A stretch of 61,589 nucleotides of DNA from Pelagibacteraceae bacterium AG-333-C14 (GCA_003282485.1 QBZD01000005.1:1-61589), one strand, 5' to 3'; shown: positions 16,651-26,421, counted from the stretch's first letter. The notes: generated from the letters alone by a model not told the origin. Made by a program: numbers and translations.

Positions 16651-17986
16651 AAAATTAGAACACAATACTACGGTTGATCAAAGTGATCGACATGTGCCTT
16701 ACAATTTACGTCAAAGTGGACCAACCAAAGTTGAAATGCTGATCTCTACGAGAGTCAGAAAGTCACCTTATTGGCATAAATCAATGGAAGCTGGTTGCTG
16801 GAGAGCAACAGTCTACAATCGTATTTACCATCCTAGGGGATATGTAAAGCCAGAAGATGGTGGAGCAATGGTTGAATACGAAGCAATTAAAAACCACGTC
16901 ACTATGTGGAATGTTGCCGTTGAAAGACAGATATGTGTAAAAGGACCTGATGCAGAGAAATTTACAGACTATGTCATTACTAGAGATGCTACAAAAATAT
17001 CACCTTTAAGAGCAAGATACGTAATTCTCTGTAACTATAAGGGTGGAGTTTTAAACGATCCGATTCTTTTGAGAATTTCTAAAGATGAGTTTTGGTTTAG
17101 TTTATCAGACTCAGATATTGGTCTATATCTTCAAGGTGTGAATGCTGACAAAAGATTTAATGTAGAAATTGATGAAATTGATGCATGTCCAGTTCAAATT
17201 CAAGGACCAAAAGCTGCCGCATTAATGAAAGATTTAGTCGGTGATCAAGTAGATCTCGACAACATTCCATTTTATGGACTAGCAGAAGTTACTGTTGGTG
17301 GTCGCAGCTGCGTTATCTCGCAGACAGGTTTCTCTGGAGAGTCTGGATACGAAATCTATTTGAGAGATGCGACTCTTTATGCTGATGATATGTGGGATGC
17401 AGTTTTGGAAGCTGGCAAAAAGCATAACTTAATGGTAATTGCACCGGCCCACCACAGAAGAATTCAAGCAGGAATTCTATCATGGGGTCAGGATATGGAT
17501 CATGAGCATAATCCATTCCAGTGCAACTTAGGATACCAAGTATCATTATCTGGAAAAGGAGAATGGGAAAAGAAAGGTGACTATGTTGGAAAACAAGCAC
17601 TTGAAAAGATGAAAGCTGATCTTGCTGATGGTCACAAGCCTTATAAATTACAACTAGTTGGTTTTGAACTAGAAGGTAAACCAATTGAAGAATATGCGCC
17701 TGACTTCTGGCTTGTTTCTCCTGGTGATGGTGGAGATCCATGTGGTTTCATTACATCTCCTTGGTACCATCCAGAAAAAGGAAAAAACATAGCAATGGGT
17801 TATGTCCCTTTTGACGGCTCTTTGAATGCCAATGGATTCCCAAAATGGGAGCTTGGAAAGAAATATAAAATTCACCTGCCAGATATTTATGCAGACAAAC
17901 CGGGTGAACCAGTAGATGCAGTGACTGTGGATGTGCCGTTCACTGAGTCATTCAATGCAAATACAAGGGAAGTAGTTAAAGGTTAA
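16643..17986 (+). CDS. DmdA-clade GcvT-family demethylase, first copy
   Basis: 447 residues, a THF-dependent methyltransferase fold (GcvT/DmdA). The ATG at 16643 follows AGGAG by about 8 bases; an earlier in-frame start at 16616 lies inside metF. STRVRKSPYW, YNRIYHPRG, TMWNVAVERQI, CPVQIQGPK and TGFSGESGYEIYL follow DmdA order. The block corresponding to DmdA IERIESGL is RRIQAGIL here and the C-terminal part is longer, so the substrate is probably not simply DMSP. Translational coupling to metF implies the product is methyl-THF or methylene-THF. Candidate substrates are methylated sulfur, amine or aryl ether compounds. Confidence 0.85.
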   Translation: MSKKLEHNTTVDQSDRHVPYNLRQSGPTKVEMLISTRVRKSPYWHKSMEAGCWRATVYNRIYHPRGYVKPEDGGAMVEYEAIKNHVTMWNVAVERQICVKGPDAEKFTDYVITRDATKISPLRARYVILCNYKGGVLNDPILLRISKDEFWFSLSDSDIGLYLQGVNADKRFNVEIDEIDACPVQIQGPKAAALMKDLVGDQVDLDNIPFYGLAEVTVGGRSCVISQTGFSGESGYEIYLRDATLYADDMWDAVLEAGKKHNLMVIAPAHHRRIQAGILSWGQDMDHEHNPFQCNLGYQVSLSGKGEWEKKGDYVGKQALEKMKADLADGHKPYKLQLVGFELEGKPIEEYAPDFWLVSPGDGGDPCGFITSPWYHPEKGKNIAMGYVPFDGSLNANGFPKWELGKKYKIHLPDIYADKPGEPVDAVTVDVPFTESFNANTREVVKG

Positions 17987-17995
17987 ATTTAAATA

Positions 17996-18028
17996 ATTCT
18001 GGCGTCTTAAATAAGAAGGCGCCGGAAT
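17996..18028 (+). terminator. Hairpin between GcvT-like gene and msrA
   Basis: ATTCTGGCG (17996-18004) pairs with CGCCGGAAT (18020-18028) with one G-T pair, extended by the TCTT/AAGA flank and a short A-rich loop. It lies exactly between two convergent stops and there is only a short T-run on either side, so it probably ends transcription from both directions, possibly with Rho. Confidence 0.65.
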
Positions 18029-18030
18029 GA

Positions 18031-18525
18031 TTAAGATTTGTGCTGAACGTATAGTTGGTGATAGCACACTTTGCCGTTCTTCTCGATAAAGTCCTGATGA
18101 TATTCCTCAGCAGGGTAGAACTTAACAGCTTCTCTTAATTCTGTGACTACCTTTCCTTGATGTTCACCTGAGTCATCAATTTGTTTTATTTTTTCTTCAG
18201 CAATAGTTTTTTCATTTTCTGAATTATAAAATATTACAGACTTATATTGCTCCCCAATATCCGGACCTTGTCGGTTAAATTGAGTGGGATCATGTATAAA
18301 AAAAAATTTATCTAGAAGCGCTTCATATGTAGTTTCTGAGTCATTATATTCAATTTCAACAACTTCAATATGACCTGTGGTTCCTGAACAAATAGTCTCA
18401 TACGTAGGATTATCAGTGTGACCACCTGCATATCCTGATATAACTTTTTTGACACCTGGGATTGCTTCAAAGAGCACTTCAACCCCCCAAAAACATCCAG
18501 CTCCTAAAACTAATTTTGCATTCAT
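18031..18525 (-). CDS. msrA: Peptide methionine sulfoxide reductase A
   Basis: Repairs methionine-S-sulfoxide in proteins with thioredoxin (EC 1.8.4.11). 164 residues. The catalytic Cys11 lies in GAGCFWGVE. GYAGGHTDNPTYE, HIEVVEIEYN, FFFIHDPTQFNRQGPDIGEQYKS are present in family order, and AEEYHQDFIEK near the end. The C-terminal resolving cysteine may be the one in KVCYHQLY. Single gene, convergent with the GcvT-like operon and divergent from the enolase-like gene. Confidence 0.97.
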   Translation of the reverse strand: MNAKLVLGAGCFWGVEVLFEAIPGVKKVISGYAGGHTDNPTYETICSGTTGHIEVVEIEYNDSETTYEALLDKFFFIHDPTQFNRQGPDIGEQYKSVIFYNSENEKTIAEEKIKQIDDSGEHQGKVVTELREAVKFYPAEEYHQDFIEKNGKVCYHQLYVQHKS

Positions 18526-18600
18526 TACTTAACATAAAAGTTTTTTTATATATGTTAAAGATCAAAATTAATAATATTCCAACTAATATTGATACTTGCA

Positions 18601-19737
18601 ATGGAAAAAGAGATAAACATTGGCAAACTTTCTAGTGTGAAGATTTGGATAACCAATGCTCATAAAAGTAAGGACAATTGGTCAAAGACTAAAAAATTTA
18701 TCTTTATAAAAATAACAACGACTGATGGAGTTGAAGGGTGGGGAGAAGCTTTCTCCATTCATCTCAGAGAAAAGGCAATTGCAACAATAATAATTGAATT
18801 GTTTAAAGAAATATCAGAAATTAAAAACTTATCATTAAACTCATTTTATAATAAAATATTTTTTCTTAGAGATGGCCATGGAGGATTAGATTTTAGTTCT
18901 GCTACAAGTGCAATTGAAATTGCACTATGGGACATAGCTGGTAAGTTGAAAAATCTCCCTTTGAATTGCTTATTAACAGATAATCCTAAGCCTGATGTAT
19001 CTATTTATGCTACGTGTTGGAGTGATCTAAAAAAAGATGAGGAAAATTACTTACATCAAGTAGAAAAATATTTTGAAAAAAAATATGGAGGTATTAAAAT
19101 TTACCCATTATTTGAAAACACTTCAAACTCAGTTAAGTTTGTCGAGCAAGTAAGAAAAATAGTGGGAATGGAATACCCTCTCATGCTAGACTTAGCCATA
19201 CCTAAAGATTTAGATCAAACAAAGACCTTCCTAAAAGAGGTATCTTTTTTGAAGCCTTATTGGATTGAAGAACCGGTTGATGGAGAAAATATTAGCCTAC
19301 TTAACGAAATTAAAAATAGTTTTGATATGAGAGTTGTGACTGGCGAAAAACAGAGTGGCCTCCCTCATTTTCAAGAAATTATTAAAAGAGATGCGGCAGA
19401 TATACTTAATCCTGACATTTCAGGAATAGGAGGAATTATTGATATGCTTTACGTTTCAAAGGAAGCATTAAATAATGATATCTATATTTCTCCCCATTGT
19501 TGGAATTCCATGTCTGTGTCAGCATCCGCAATGCTTCATGTTTGTTCAAGCATCCCAAATTCCGAAAAGGCAGAAATATTCCCTGATTATATTGAATTTT
19601 CAAAAGAGTTTTGTGAGCTGTCTTTTAATATCTTAGAGAATAAAGCAATACTTAATCAGTCTGCTGGACTTGGGATGGTAATTCATGAAGATATTTTATC
19701 AAATTTAAGTACTTATAGGATGGATGAAAAAAATTAA
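18601..19737 (+). CDS. Enolase-superfamily dehydratase/racemase
   Basis: 378-residue mandelate racemase/muconate lactonizing enzyme-type protein. GWGEAFSIHLRE in the capping domain; IALWDIAGK before the barrel; a KIYP segment for the lysine strand; Asp in LDLAIPKD, Glu in WIEEPVD and Glu in VTGEKQSG as metal ligands; His in SPHCWNSMS as probable general acid/base. The ATG at 18601 is preferred to a TTG at 18589. Most relatives dehydrate sugar acids, but none can be named. It ends in ATGA overlap with the malonyl-CoA ligase gene, suggesting a shared pathway ending in a small dicarboxylate. Confidence 0.83.
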   Translation: MEKEINIGKLSSVKIWITNAHKSKDNWSKTKKFIFIKITTTDGVEGWGEAFSIHLREKAIATIIIELFKEISEIKNLSLNSFYNKIFFLRDGHGGLDFSSATSAIEIALWDIAGKLKNLPLNCLLTDNPKPDVSIYATCWSDLKKDEENYLHQVEKYFEKKYGGIKIYPLFENTSNSVKFVEQVRKIVGMEYPLMLDLAIPKDLDQTKTFLKEVSFLKPYWIEEPVDGENISLLNEIKNSFDMRVVTGEKQSGLPHFQEIIKRDAADILNPDISGIGGIIDMLYVSKEALNNDIYISPHCWNSMSVSASAMLHVCSSIPNSEKAEIFPDYIEFSKEFCELSFNILENKAILNQSAGLGMVIHEDILSNLSTYRMDEKN

Positions 19738-21248
19738 TGACTGAAGCAAACTATCTTTTTGATAAAATCTTTAAATCTAATGAAACTAAGGAAAAAATAT
19801 TTTTAATTAATAAGAGTAAAAAATTAAGCTACATAGAATTTCATGAGGTAGTTAATAAAATCTCTAATTATCTGATAGAGATTAATTTGTCTCCAGGTGA
19901 CCGCGTTGCTGTCCAAGCAGAAAAAAATATAATTCAATTAGCATTATATGTCGCTACTATCAAAGTTGGTGGTGTGTATTTACCGCTCAATACAGGATAT
20001 ACTCTCAATGAGTTAGAATATTTTTTTGATGATGCAAAACCTAAGGTGATTGTTGTTGATGATAAAATCCAAAGCAAATTAGATAGCATTGCAAGCACTT
20101 CATCAGCTTCAATCCTAACATTAAACTTAGATGAAAGTGGCTCTCTTACCGAAAAAATTAAGAACCACTCAACAAAGTTTCACGCTATTTCTCGAAGTGA
20201 AAATGACATAGCAGCTATTTTGTATACATCCGGAACTACTGGAAAATCAAAAGGTGCAATGTTATCGCATAGAAATTTAGTTTCTAACTCAGAAGTTTTA
20301 AGAGATTTTTGGAAATTTACAGAGAGTGACGTGCTCTTGCATATGCTACCGATCTATCACACACACGGTCTTTTTGTCGCTTGTAATCTATTGGCAATTG
20401 TCGGTGGATCAATAATTTTTTTAGAAAAATTTGATGTTAAAGAAGCGATGTTTTGGATGAAAGATTCAACTTCAATGATGGGAGTACCTACTTTTTACAC
20501 AAGACTGCTAGCAAGTGAAGAGTTAAATACTGAAAGTGCTAAACATATGCGACTATTTATTTCAGGTTCTGCACCCCTGTTATCTGAAACTCATATAGAT
20601 TTTGAAAAACGAACCGGTAAAAAAATTCTTGAGAGATATGGAATGACAGAAACTAATATGAATATTTCAAATCCATATGATGGGGAGAGAAAAGCGGGAA
20701 CGGTTGGCATTCCGCTTCCCGGTATTGAAATTAGGGTAGTTAATGAGGAGGGAAAAGAAGTAGAAAATGGAAAAATAGGTACCATTGAACTTAAGGGAGA
20801 AAATGTTTTTCAAGGATATTGGAGAATGAAAGAAAAAACTGAAGAGGCATTTAAGGAAGATGGCTTTTTTATAACAGGCGATCTCGCACAGAAGGACGAA
20901 AGTGGTTATTTTACTATTGTAGGAAGAGATAAGGATATGATTATAAGTGGAGGGCTAAATGTTTACCCTAAAGAAATAGAAGATGTATTAAATGAATTGC
21001 CAAATGTATTAGAGTCTGCCGTTTTTGGATTACAACATGCTGATTTTGGTGAGGCAGTTGTTGCAGCTGTTGTGGTAAACGATGATAAAAACGATGAAAA
21101 TCAAATAATTGATTTTACAAAGGATAAAATTGCTAAATATAAGCAGCCAAAAAAAATTATTTTCATGGATAACTTGCCAAGGAATTCAATGGGCAAAGTC
21201 CAAAAAAATTTATTACGGAAAAATAACCAGAATTTATTTAAGGATTAG
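19737..21248 (+). CDS. matB: Malonyl-CoA synthetase (MatB-like)
   Basis: 503-residue AMP-forming ligase. The P-loop YTSGTTGKSKGA, MLPIYHTHGLFVA, ERYGMTETNMNISNPYDGER and GTVGIPLPGIE are the hallmarks of MatB rather than of fatty-acid ligases; GFFITGDLAQ, SGGLNVYPKEIE and NSMGKVQKN complete it. It converts malonate (or methylmalonate) to the CoA thioester. Starts with ATG overlapping the upstream enolase-like stop by 1 base. No malonyl-CoA decarboxylase is in the window. Its end overlaps the convergent hydrolase by 11 bases. Confidence 0.87.
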   Translation: MTEANYLFDKIFKSNETKEKIFLINKSKKLSYIEFHEVVNKISNYLIEINLSPGDRVAVQAEKNIIQLALYVATIKVGGVYLPLNTGYTLNELEYFFDDAKPKVIVVDDKIQSKLDSIASTSSASILTLNLDESGSLTEKIKNHSTKFHAISRSENDIAAILYTSGTTGKSKGAMLSHRNLVSNSEVLRDFWKFTESDVLLHMLPIYHTHGLFVACNLLAIVGGSIIFLEKFDVKEAMFWMKDSTSMMGVPTFYTRLLASEELNTESAKHMRLFISGSAPLLSETHIDFEKRTGKKILERYGMTETNMNISNPYDGERKAGTVGIPLPGIEIRVVNEEGKEVENGKIGTIELKGENVFQGYWRMKEKTEEAFKEDGFFITGDLAQKDESGYFTIVGRDKDMIISGGLNVYPKEIEDVLNELPNVLESAVFGLQHADFGEAVVAAVVVNDDKNDENQIIDFTKDKIAKYKQPKKIIFMDNLPRNSMGKVQKNLLRKNNQNLFKD

Positions 21249-22230
21249 CTCTTATCCAATTATTTATTTCTTCAACAAATAGTTCGTCTTGAGGAGAGTT
21301 AAGGATTCCAATTATATCATGATAGTTGAAACCTCCTAAATTAGTATTGTTATTAATAATTTTCTTAGGTCCTTTCCATTCTTTAAATATCTTTTTTACT
21401 CCTTCAGCTTTTACTACCTTATCTTTTTCTTCGTAAAAGACCAAAAGAGGCATATTTGTTTTTGGAAATTCAAGATTTCTTCCAGAATAAGCAGCTTTCC
21501 AAAGTTGTTTTGGAAGCGTTCTATGAAATTCATTTACCCAAAAAGGATCCCATTCTTTATTTGGCAAACTAAAATAACCAGGAAAATTGAATTTATAATT
21601 GCTTTTAAAAAATAATCCTGTGGCTGCTATAAAATATGGAAGCGATAGTTTTGGGGTCCAAGGCGCAATGAGCACTAAATGACTAACTTTCTCCAACATT
21701 TTCTTGTCCTTAGCTGCCATTAATGCGAAAGAGCCCCCAGCCGAGAAACCCATCAATATTACTTTTTCGCCTATTTTATTGCCTACTGAAATAGCCTCAG
21801 CCGCATCCTCGAGGAAATTTTCAGCTTTTACATTTTTTGTAGATTCAAATCCTGATCCATGTCCGGCTAGTCTTGATATAAATAAATTAGCTTTCAATTT
21901 TTCTGCAACTTTTACTAAGACATCTTCTTGCTGATATCCTGTGGCAAAACTCCCGTGCAGATAAACAATTGAATATTCAGTTTTATTTTTTGTATCATCA
22001 TTCCATATTATTTTCTTCTTTGCTTTTGCATCAGTATTCTTAAAGTCTAATTCTTTTTCAGTAATGTATCTTTCTACATCTTTACCTATAGCAATTTCAG
22101 GGAAACTTACTTTTATTGTATTGAATAAATATGGCAAAGTTACTCCAACAATGAAGAGAAGGGGGACTATTAAAATAATAGAAGCTATAACTAAGACTCG
22201 ATAAATCTTAAATCTAGTCGCTCTAGACAT
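21238..22230 (-). CDS. Membrane-anchored alpha/beta hydrolase
   Basis: 330 residues. One N-terminal membrane helix (residues 10-36) followed by an alpha/beta hydrolase domain: YLHGSFATGYQ (oxyanion region), nucleophile Ser163 in GFSAGG, FYEEKDKV for the Asp, and a C-terminal His probably in FNYHD. It resembles monoacylglycerol lipase or serine aminopeptidase-type hydrolases. Last gene of the minus-strand run that begins with proV; its start overlaps the VOC gene by 8 bases. Substrate unknown. Confidence 0.8.
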   Translation of the reverse strand: MSRATRFKIYRVLVIASIILIVPLLFIVGVTLPYLFNTIKVSFPEIAIGKDVERYITEKELDFKNTDAKAKKKIIWNDDTKNKTEYSIVYLHGSFATGYQQEDVLVKVAEKLKANLFISRLAGHGSGFESTKNVKAENFLEDAAEAISVGNKIGEKVILMGFSAGGSFALMAAKDKKMLEKVSHLVLIAPWTPKLSLPYFIAATGLFFKSNYKFNFPGYFSLPNKEWDPFWVNEFHRTLPKQLWKAAYSGRNLEFPKTNMPLLVFYEEKDKVVKAEGVKKIFKEWKGPKKIINNNTNLGGFNYHDIIGILNSPQDELFVEEINNWIRANP

Positions 22231-22606
22231 TTACACTTGTATATGAGCAAATTTTATTACCATCTGGATCTCTTACATAAGCATAATAAACGTTACTATC
22301 ATGTGGTCGAAATCCAGGATTGCCCTCATTCGTTGCTCCCAGACCAAGAGCAATTTGGTGAAATTTTTCTACTTGTCCTTTTGTTTTGGTAAGAAAAGAT
22401 ATTTGTGTACCATTTCCAAATGTAACAGGCTCTCCATTAGCAGGTTTGGTAATATAGAATTCTACATCTGCATTTCCTTCATGAGCGTAACCTATGCAAA
22501 CTTCATCTTCATACATTGAACCCATTCCTAAGACAGCTAGAACTTCATCATAGAAGGCTCTGGAAGTATTTAAATTACTTGATCCAACCATAACGTACCC
22601 TTTCAT
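22223..22606 (-). CDS. VOC-superfamily (glyoxalase-like) protein
   Basis: 127 residues, a single vicinal oxygen chelate domain. MKGYVMVGSSNLNTSRAFYDEVL at the start, and YYAYVRDPDGNKICSYT at the end, are standard for the small VOC proteins annotated as glyoxalase/bleomycin resistance. Metal ligands cannot be assigned confidently. It lies 12 bases after the serine hydrolase gene and overlaps the alpha/beta hydrolase, in the middle of an enzyme operon, so a lyase or isomerase role in that pathway is likely. Confidence 0.85.
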   Translation of the reverse strand: MKGYVMVGSSNLNTSRAFYDEVLAVLGMGSMYEDEVCIGYAHEGNADVEFYITKPANGEPVTFGNGTQISFLTKTKGQVEKFHQIALGLGATNEGNPGFRPHDSNVYYAYVRDPDGNKICSYTSVNV

Positions 22607-22618
22607 ATTAAATCCTTT

Positions 22619-23782
22619 CTATGAATATTTTTTTGAGGTTACTTCTTCAAGCATGAGTATCATTTTAGTTTTATACTCTTCATCTGTGGCCGAGTCAGTT
22701 TCTAAAACAGAAAAAAAACCTGCCACTACATTAGTTTCTAAATTAATCATCAAAAACTGTCCGCCATATCCAGAATGCCCAATCCAATTATTCGATTTCA
22801 TTGTTTGATTTGCATAATAAACATATTTTCCATCTTTTAAGTGCATATATTTTGGACCTTTATTAGATATAGTTTCGTTAATAAATTTCTCTGAGCCGAT
22901 AACTCTATCTCTTATTCCTCTGCCTCTTCTTGAGAATAAGAGGCCCATACGCAAAAAATCCCTTGTTATAAGGCAACCTCCACCAGATAACCAAGGCATA
23001 CCACCCCGATCAGTAGCCATATACAAGCCATCTTCGAAACCCATGGCTTCAACAGAAGCAAGAAGCCAATCACGCAATTTCCTATCACTTATTTTTTCGA
23101 CTAATAGTGCAATAACATCACTGTTTGCTGACTTATAATATGCATTATCTGTATTGTTTATTACAGAGCCACTCACATCTGTTTCAATCTTATTTAGAAA
23201 ATCTTCTTGCAAGACTTCATTTGCACCTTCATCTGGTATTCGCCAGCCACCCACAGTCTCATGCATAAATGATGTTGAGTAGGGATCAGTATAATCTTCA
23301 GTGAAGGCATTAATTATGTTCATATTTAAAACGTCTTGAACAGTTGCAGCGGCGTATCCTTTCCCAATATTGGGCAAGTAATATGAAATAGGTTTTTCTA
23401 ATTGCAGTTTGCCTTTTTCTACAAGTTCGCCAACAAATAAATTAAGAAACATCTTCGAGATTGACATGATTGTTTGTGGCTGCAAAGCAGAGAAATCTTC
23501 AGCATATTTCTCATAAAATATATCTTGATCTCTTCCTACAATTAGAGAGCAAAACGAATTATGACTAGTCATTTCCTTTACTGATGATATTTCATTAATT
23601 TCATTTTTGATATTTTCATTTAATTTCAGAATATAATCTGACCTTAATAAAATTCCGTATCTATTAATTTTGTGAAGGTTTCTATAGCCAGTCCTCCGAT
23701 ACTCGGGAAGATTCCATTTGGCCTTATTATCACGTAAAGTTACAAGAGTGGGGTTAGGAGTGTGAGCCAGTTTATAATTCAT
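22619..23782 (-). CDS. Class C beta-lactamase-like serine hydrolase
   Basis: 387 residues. The SxxK motif is S107-I-S-K110; a Tyr-x-Asn-like YKSAN motif is near residue 210; SGGGCLITRDFLRMG and NNWIGHSGYGGQFLM give the third conserved part. No signal peptide is seen, so it is likely a cytoplasmic esterase or amide hydrolase of the EstB/6-aminohexanoate-dimer hydrolase sort and not a resistance enzyme. Its start overlaps the amidase gene end by 11 bases. Amidase and 6-aminohexanoate-type hydrolases side by side suggest cleavage of a small amide. Confidence 0.83.
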   Translation of the reverse strand: MNYKLAHTPNPTLVTLRDNKAKWNLPEYRRTGYRNLHKINRYGILLRSDYILKLNENIKNEINEISSVKEMTSHNSFCSLIVGRDQDIFYEKYAEDFSALQPQTIMSISKMFLNLFVGELVEKGKLQLEKPISYYLPNIGKGYAAATVQDVLNMNIINAFTEDYTDPYSTSFMHETVGGWRIPDEGANEVLQEDFLNKIETDVSGSVINNTDNAYYKSANSDVIALLVEKISDRKLRDWLLASVEAMGFEDGLYMATDRGGMPWLSGGGCLITRDFLRMGLLFSRRGRGIRDRVIGSEKFINETISNKGPKYMHLKDGKYVYYANQTMKSNNWIGHSGYGGQFLMINLETNVVAGFFSVLETDSATDEEYKTKMILMLEEVTSKKYS

Positions 23783-25199
23783 TTATTATATTAGGTTGTA
23801 TTTTTGAGTGATTAAAAACTTCTTCATAGCACTTTCCAATATGAATCACTTTTGCATCTGATTTATTTTTACCAATTAATTGCATTCCCATCGGAAGTCC
23901 CTTTTCATTAAAGCCAACAGGGACTGAAATGGTAGGCAGCTGGAACATACTCGCAAATACTGTGACTTCCATCCATCGATGATATGTATCCATTTGAGTT
24001 TCTTGGATACTTTTTGGGAAATCTATTTCTTTATCAAATGGAAATAGTTGGGCAGAAGGCAAAGCAAGAATATCGTATTCATCAAAGAGACTGTCAACAT
24101 AAGAGCGATCCTTATGATATTGATTAATAGCATTGGAGATCTCAACTTCCTTTATTTTTTCTCCTTGCTCATATTCCCATTTAGCAGGAAAGCCTAACTC
24201 TTCAAAATTTTGAATTTGCATAGCAGCGAGATCATCAAATGTTATTTTTGACCTTAGATTGCACCATACTTCCCATAATTTATTAGGATCTATTTTTATA
24301 TTACATTGCTCAATTGATATTTTCTTTTCTGCATTAGCAAATTGATTTAAAGCAACTTCACATAATTCTATAATCCCCTTTTCAAAAACATAATTTTCAA
24401 CAAAGTTACTCAACCAGCCAATTCTTATTTCACTATTTAAATTTTTTTCAATTGATCGAAAAGAGCCTTCAAAACTATATGAATAATGATCTTCATCATC
24501 TTGGCTTGATACCGAATCCAAAAAAATGCTCAAGTCGTTTGGTGTTCGTGCAATACCACCTGGGGTCGTTAACACAGGAAATTTACTTTCTTCTCTTTTA
24601 TCGGGAATGAGCCCAGGACTTGGTCGAAAACCATATAAGTTTGTATAAGCCGCAGGGTTTCTGCAAGACCCCATCATATCAGTCCCATCTGAAAATGGGA
24701 TAAGGCAGCTGGCTACAGCAGCAGATGCCCCACCGCTTGAACCACCTGGAGATAGACTAAGGTCATATGGATTAGAAGATGATTTAAATAATTTATTCTT
24801 TGTGTGTGATCCAATTGCTAACTCTGCCATATTTGACTTGCCAATAATAGTAGCACCTTGTTGCTTTAGATTTTTTACAATCAATGAATCATTTTGTGGA
24901 AATGCATTTTGATATTCAGGCATTCCATATGTAGTCGGCAGCTCTTTGACATCAAACAACTCTTTAGTGGCAAATGGTAGCCCAAATAAAATTTGTTTGA
25001 TTTTAATATCTTGTTTTAAGGAATCTTTTTCTTGAGCCTTTTTTATAATCCAATCTCGATCTCTTAATGATACAATTGCGTTTAGCTGAGGATTAAGTTT
25101 GTCAATATTTGTTAAGTATTCTTGAAAAAGCTCTTCTACTTTTATTTCTTTTTTATGAATTAAACCAATTTGCTCCTGTAAAGATAATTGAGTAATCAT
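23772..25199 (-). CDS. Amidase signature family hydrolase
   Basis: 475 residues. The Ser-cisSer-Lys triad is visible: Lys79 in FATKE, cis-Ser155 in PGGSSGGASA, and nucleophile Ser178 in GTDMMGSCR (usual form GSDTGGSIR). The C-terminal LPTISVPVGFNEKGLPMGMQLIG is typical. It is not GatA by context (no gatB/gatC). Substrate may be an aliphatic or aryl amide. Third gene of the proV-led minus-strand run, 12 bases after the alcohol dehydrogenase. Confidence 0.92.
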   Translation of the reverse strand: MITQLSLQEQIGLIHKKEIKVEELFQEYLTNIDKLNPQLNAIVSLRDRDWIIKKAQEKDSLKQDIKIKQILFGLPFATKELFDVKELPTTYGMPEYQNAFPQNDSLIVKNLKQQGATIIGKSNMAELAIGSHTKNKLFKSSSNPYDLSLSPGGSSGGASAAVASCLIPFSDGTDMMGSCRNPAAYTNLYGFRPSPGLIPDKREESKFPVLTTPGGIARTPNDLSIFLDSVSSQDDEDHYSYSFEGSFRSIEKNLNSEIRIGWLSNFVENYVFEKGIIELCEVALNQFANAEKKISIEQCNIKIDPNKLWEVWCNLRSKITFDDLAAMQIQNFEELGFPAKWEYEQGEKIKEVEISNAINQYHKDRSYVDSLFDEYDILALPSAQLFPFDKEIDFPKSIQETQMDTYHRWMEVTVFASMFQLPTISVPVGFNEKGLPMGMQLIGKNKSDAKVIHIGKCYEEVFNHSKIQPNIINEL

Positions 25200-25211
25200 T
25201 TTTGGAGTTTT

Positions 25212-26402
25212 TTATCGAGCTCCAAAAATGCTTGTCTTAACAAGTTCTCTTACATCATTTAACGTAGCAGCTCGTGGGTTAGTGCCAAAAGCTGTATCAA
25301 TCATTGACTTCTCAGATATTCTCTCAATGCAATTTTCTGGAACTCCAATTTCATTTAAGCCTCTTGGGATTTTAATCCTATCAAGTATTTTTTCTATATT
25401 CTCAATAAACTGACTTGATGAATGGTCAGTATATTGCATGGCCTGTGACATTCTTATTACTTTCTCCTTCATATCAGGAAGATTAAATCTGAGAACCGCA
25501 GGTAAAATAATTGCGTTAGTTAACCCGTGGTGAGTATTAAATTCAGCTCCAACCATGTGGGCAATCGCATGGACAAGTCCAAGCCCCTTTATGAATGAAA
25601 TGCCTCCTAAACATGATGCCACCAACATTGCACCTCGTGCTTCAAGATTAGTTGGTTCCTCGACAACAGTAACCAGTGATTTGGAGATTAAGTATAAGCT
25701 CTCAAGAGCAGCGCCATCACATAAAGGATGAAAACCCGGTACGCAATAGCCTTCAATAGAGTGTATCATTGCGTCTGCTCCAGTCCATGCAGTAAGATTT
25801 GACGGCAAACCTAAAGTTAGTTCTGGATCAAGTATGGCTAGAGAGGGTTTGAGGTCGGGATGCATTATACAAAGTTTAATTCCTTGTTTAGTATCAGTAA
25901 CCATTGCAGTACTTTCAGTCTCTGCTCCAGTACCCGCTGTTGTTGGTATTGTTATAAGTGGAGGAAATTTATTATCAGGCCCTATTGTTTGTGGGGTTTT
26001 TTCCCATTCAAAATCAAATAATTCAATTTCATTATTGGCAGTTAGACAAATTGATTTTCCACCATCCATCGCACTACCACCACCGATGGCAATTATCGCA
26101 TCATGTTTGTTATTTCTAAATAATTGTTTCCCCTCTGAAATTTCGTCATCTCTTGGGTTCGGAGAAATCTTTGAATAAATACCTGAATTTACTTTTGCTT
26201 TTTTTAAAATTTCAACCAGCTTATCTATAAACGGAAGGTTAAGGCTTCCGCTATCTGTGACAATAAGGGGATTTCTTATTTGATTTTCATAACAATAACT
26301 TCCGATTTCACCAAATCTGCCCGGACCATAAGATATTGGAACTGGAAACCCCCAGTCTTGAGGAGTTAATATTTCCTCTCTGTCTAAATTAAAGAGTGGC
26401 AT
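25212..26402 (-). CDS. Iron-containing alcohol dehydrogenase
   Basis: 396 residues, group III alcohol dehydrogenase with NAD(P). Cofactor loop GGGSAMDGGK (107-116); PTTAGTGAETES (153-164); predicted metal ligands Asp210, His214, His278 and His292 (in GADAMIHSIEG, LVHAIAHMVG and NTHHGLTN). It probably oxidizes or reduces a short-chain alcohol or aldehyde. It begins 19 bases after the proV-like gene on the same strand, so both are probably on one mRNA together with the amidase and hydrolases. Confidence 0.93.
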   Translation of the reverse strand: MPLFNLDREEILTPQDWGFPVPISYGPGRFGEIGSYCYENQIRNPLIVTDSGSLNLPFIDKLVEILKKAKVNSGIYSKISPNPRDDEISEGKQLFRNNKHDAIIAIGGGSAMDGGKSICLTANNEIELFDFEWEKTPQTIGPDNKFPPLITIPTTAGTGAETESTAMVTDTKQGIKLCIMHPDLKPSLAILDPELTLGLPSNLTAWTGADAMIHSIEGYCVPGFHPLCDGAALESLYLISKSLVTVVEEPTNLEARGAMLVASCLGGISFIKGLGLVHAIAHMVGAEFNTHHGLTNAIILPAVLRFNLPDMKEKVIRMSQAMQYTDHSSSQFIENIEKILDRIKIPRGLNEIGVPENCIERISEKSMIDTAFGTNPRAATLNDVRELVKTSIFGAR

Positions 26403-26421
26403 AAATTAATTTTATATTTTC

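Noticed and set aside
17313-17741. Minus-strand ORF of 142 codons
   Set aside because: Entirely antisense to the DmdA-like gene; no recognisable motif or start signal.
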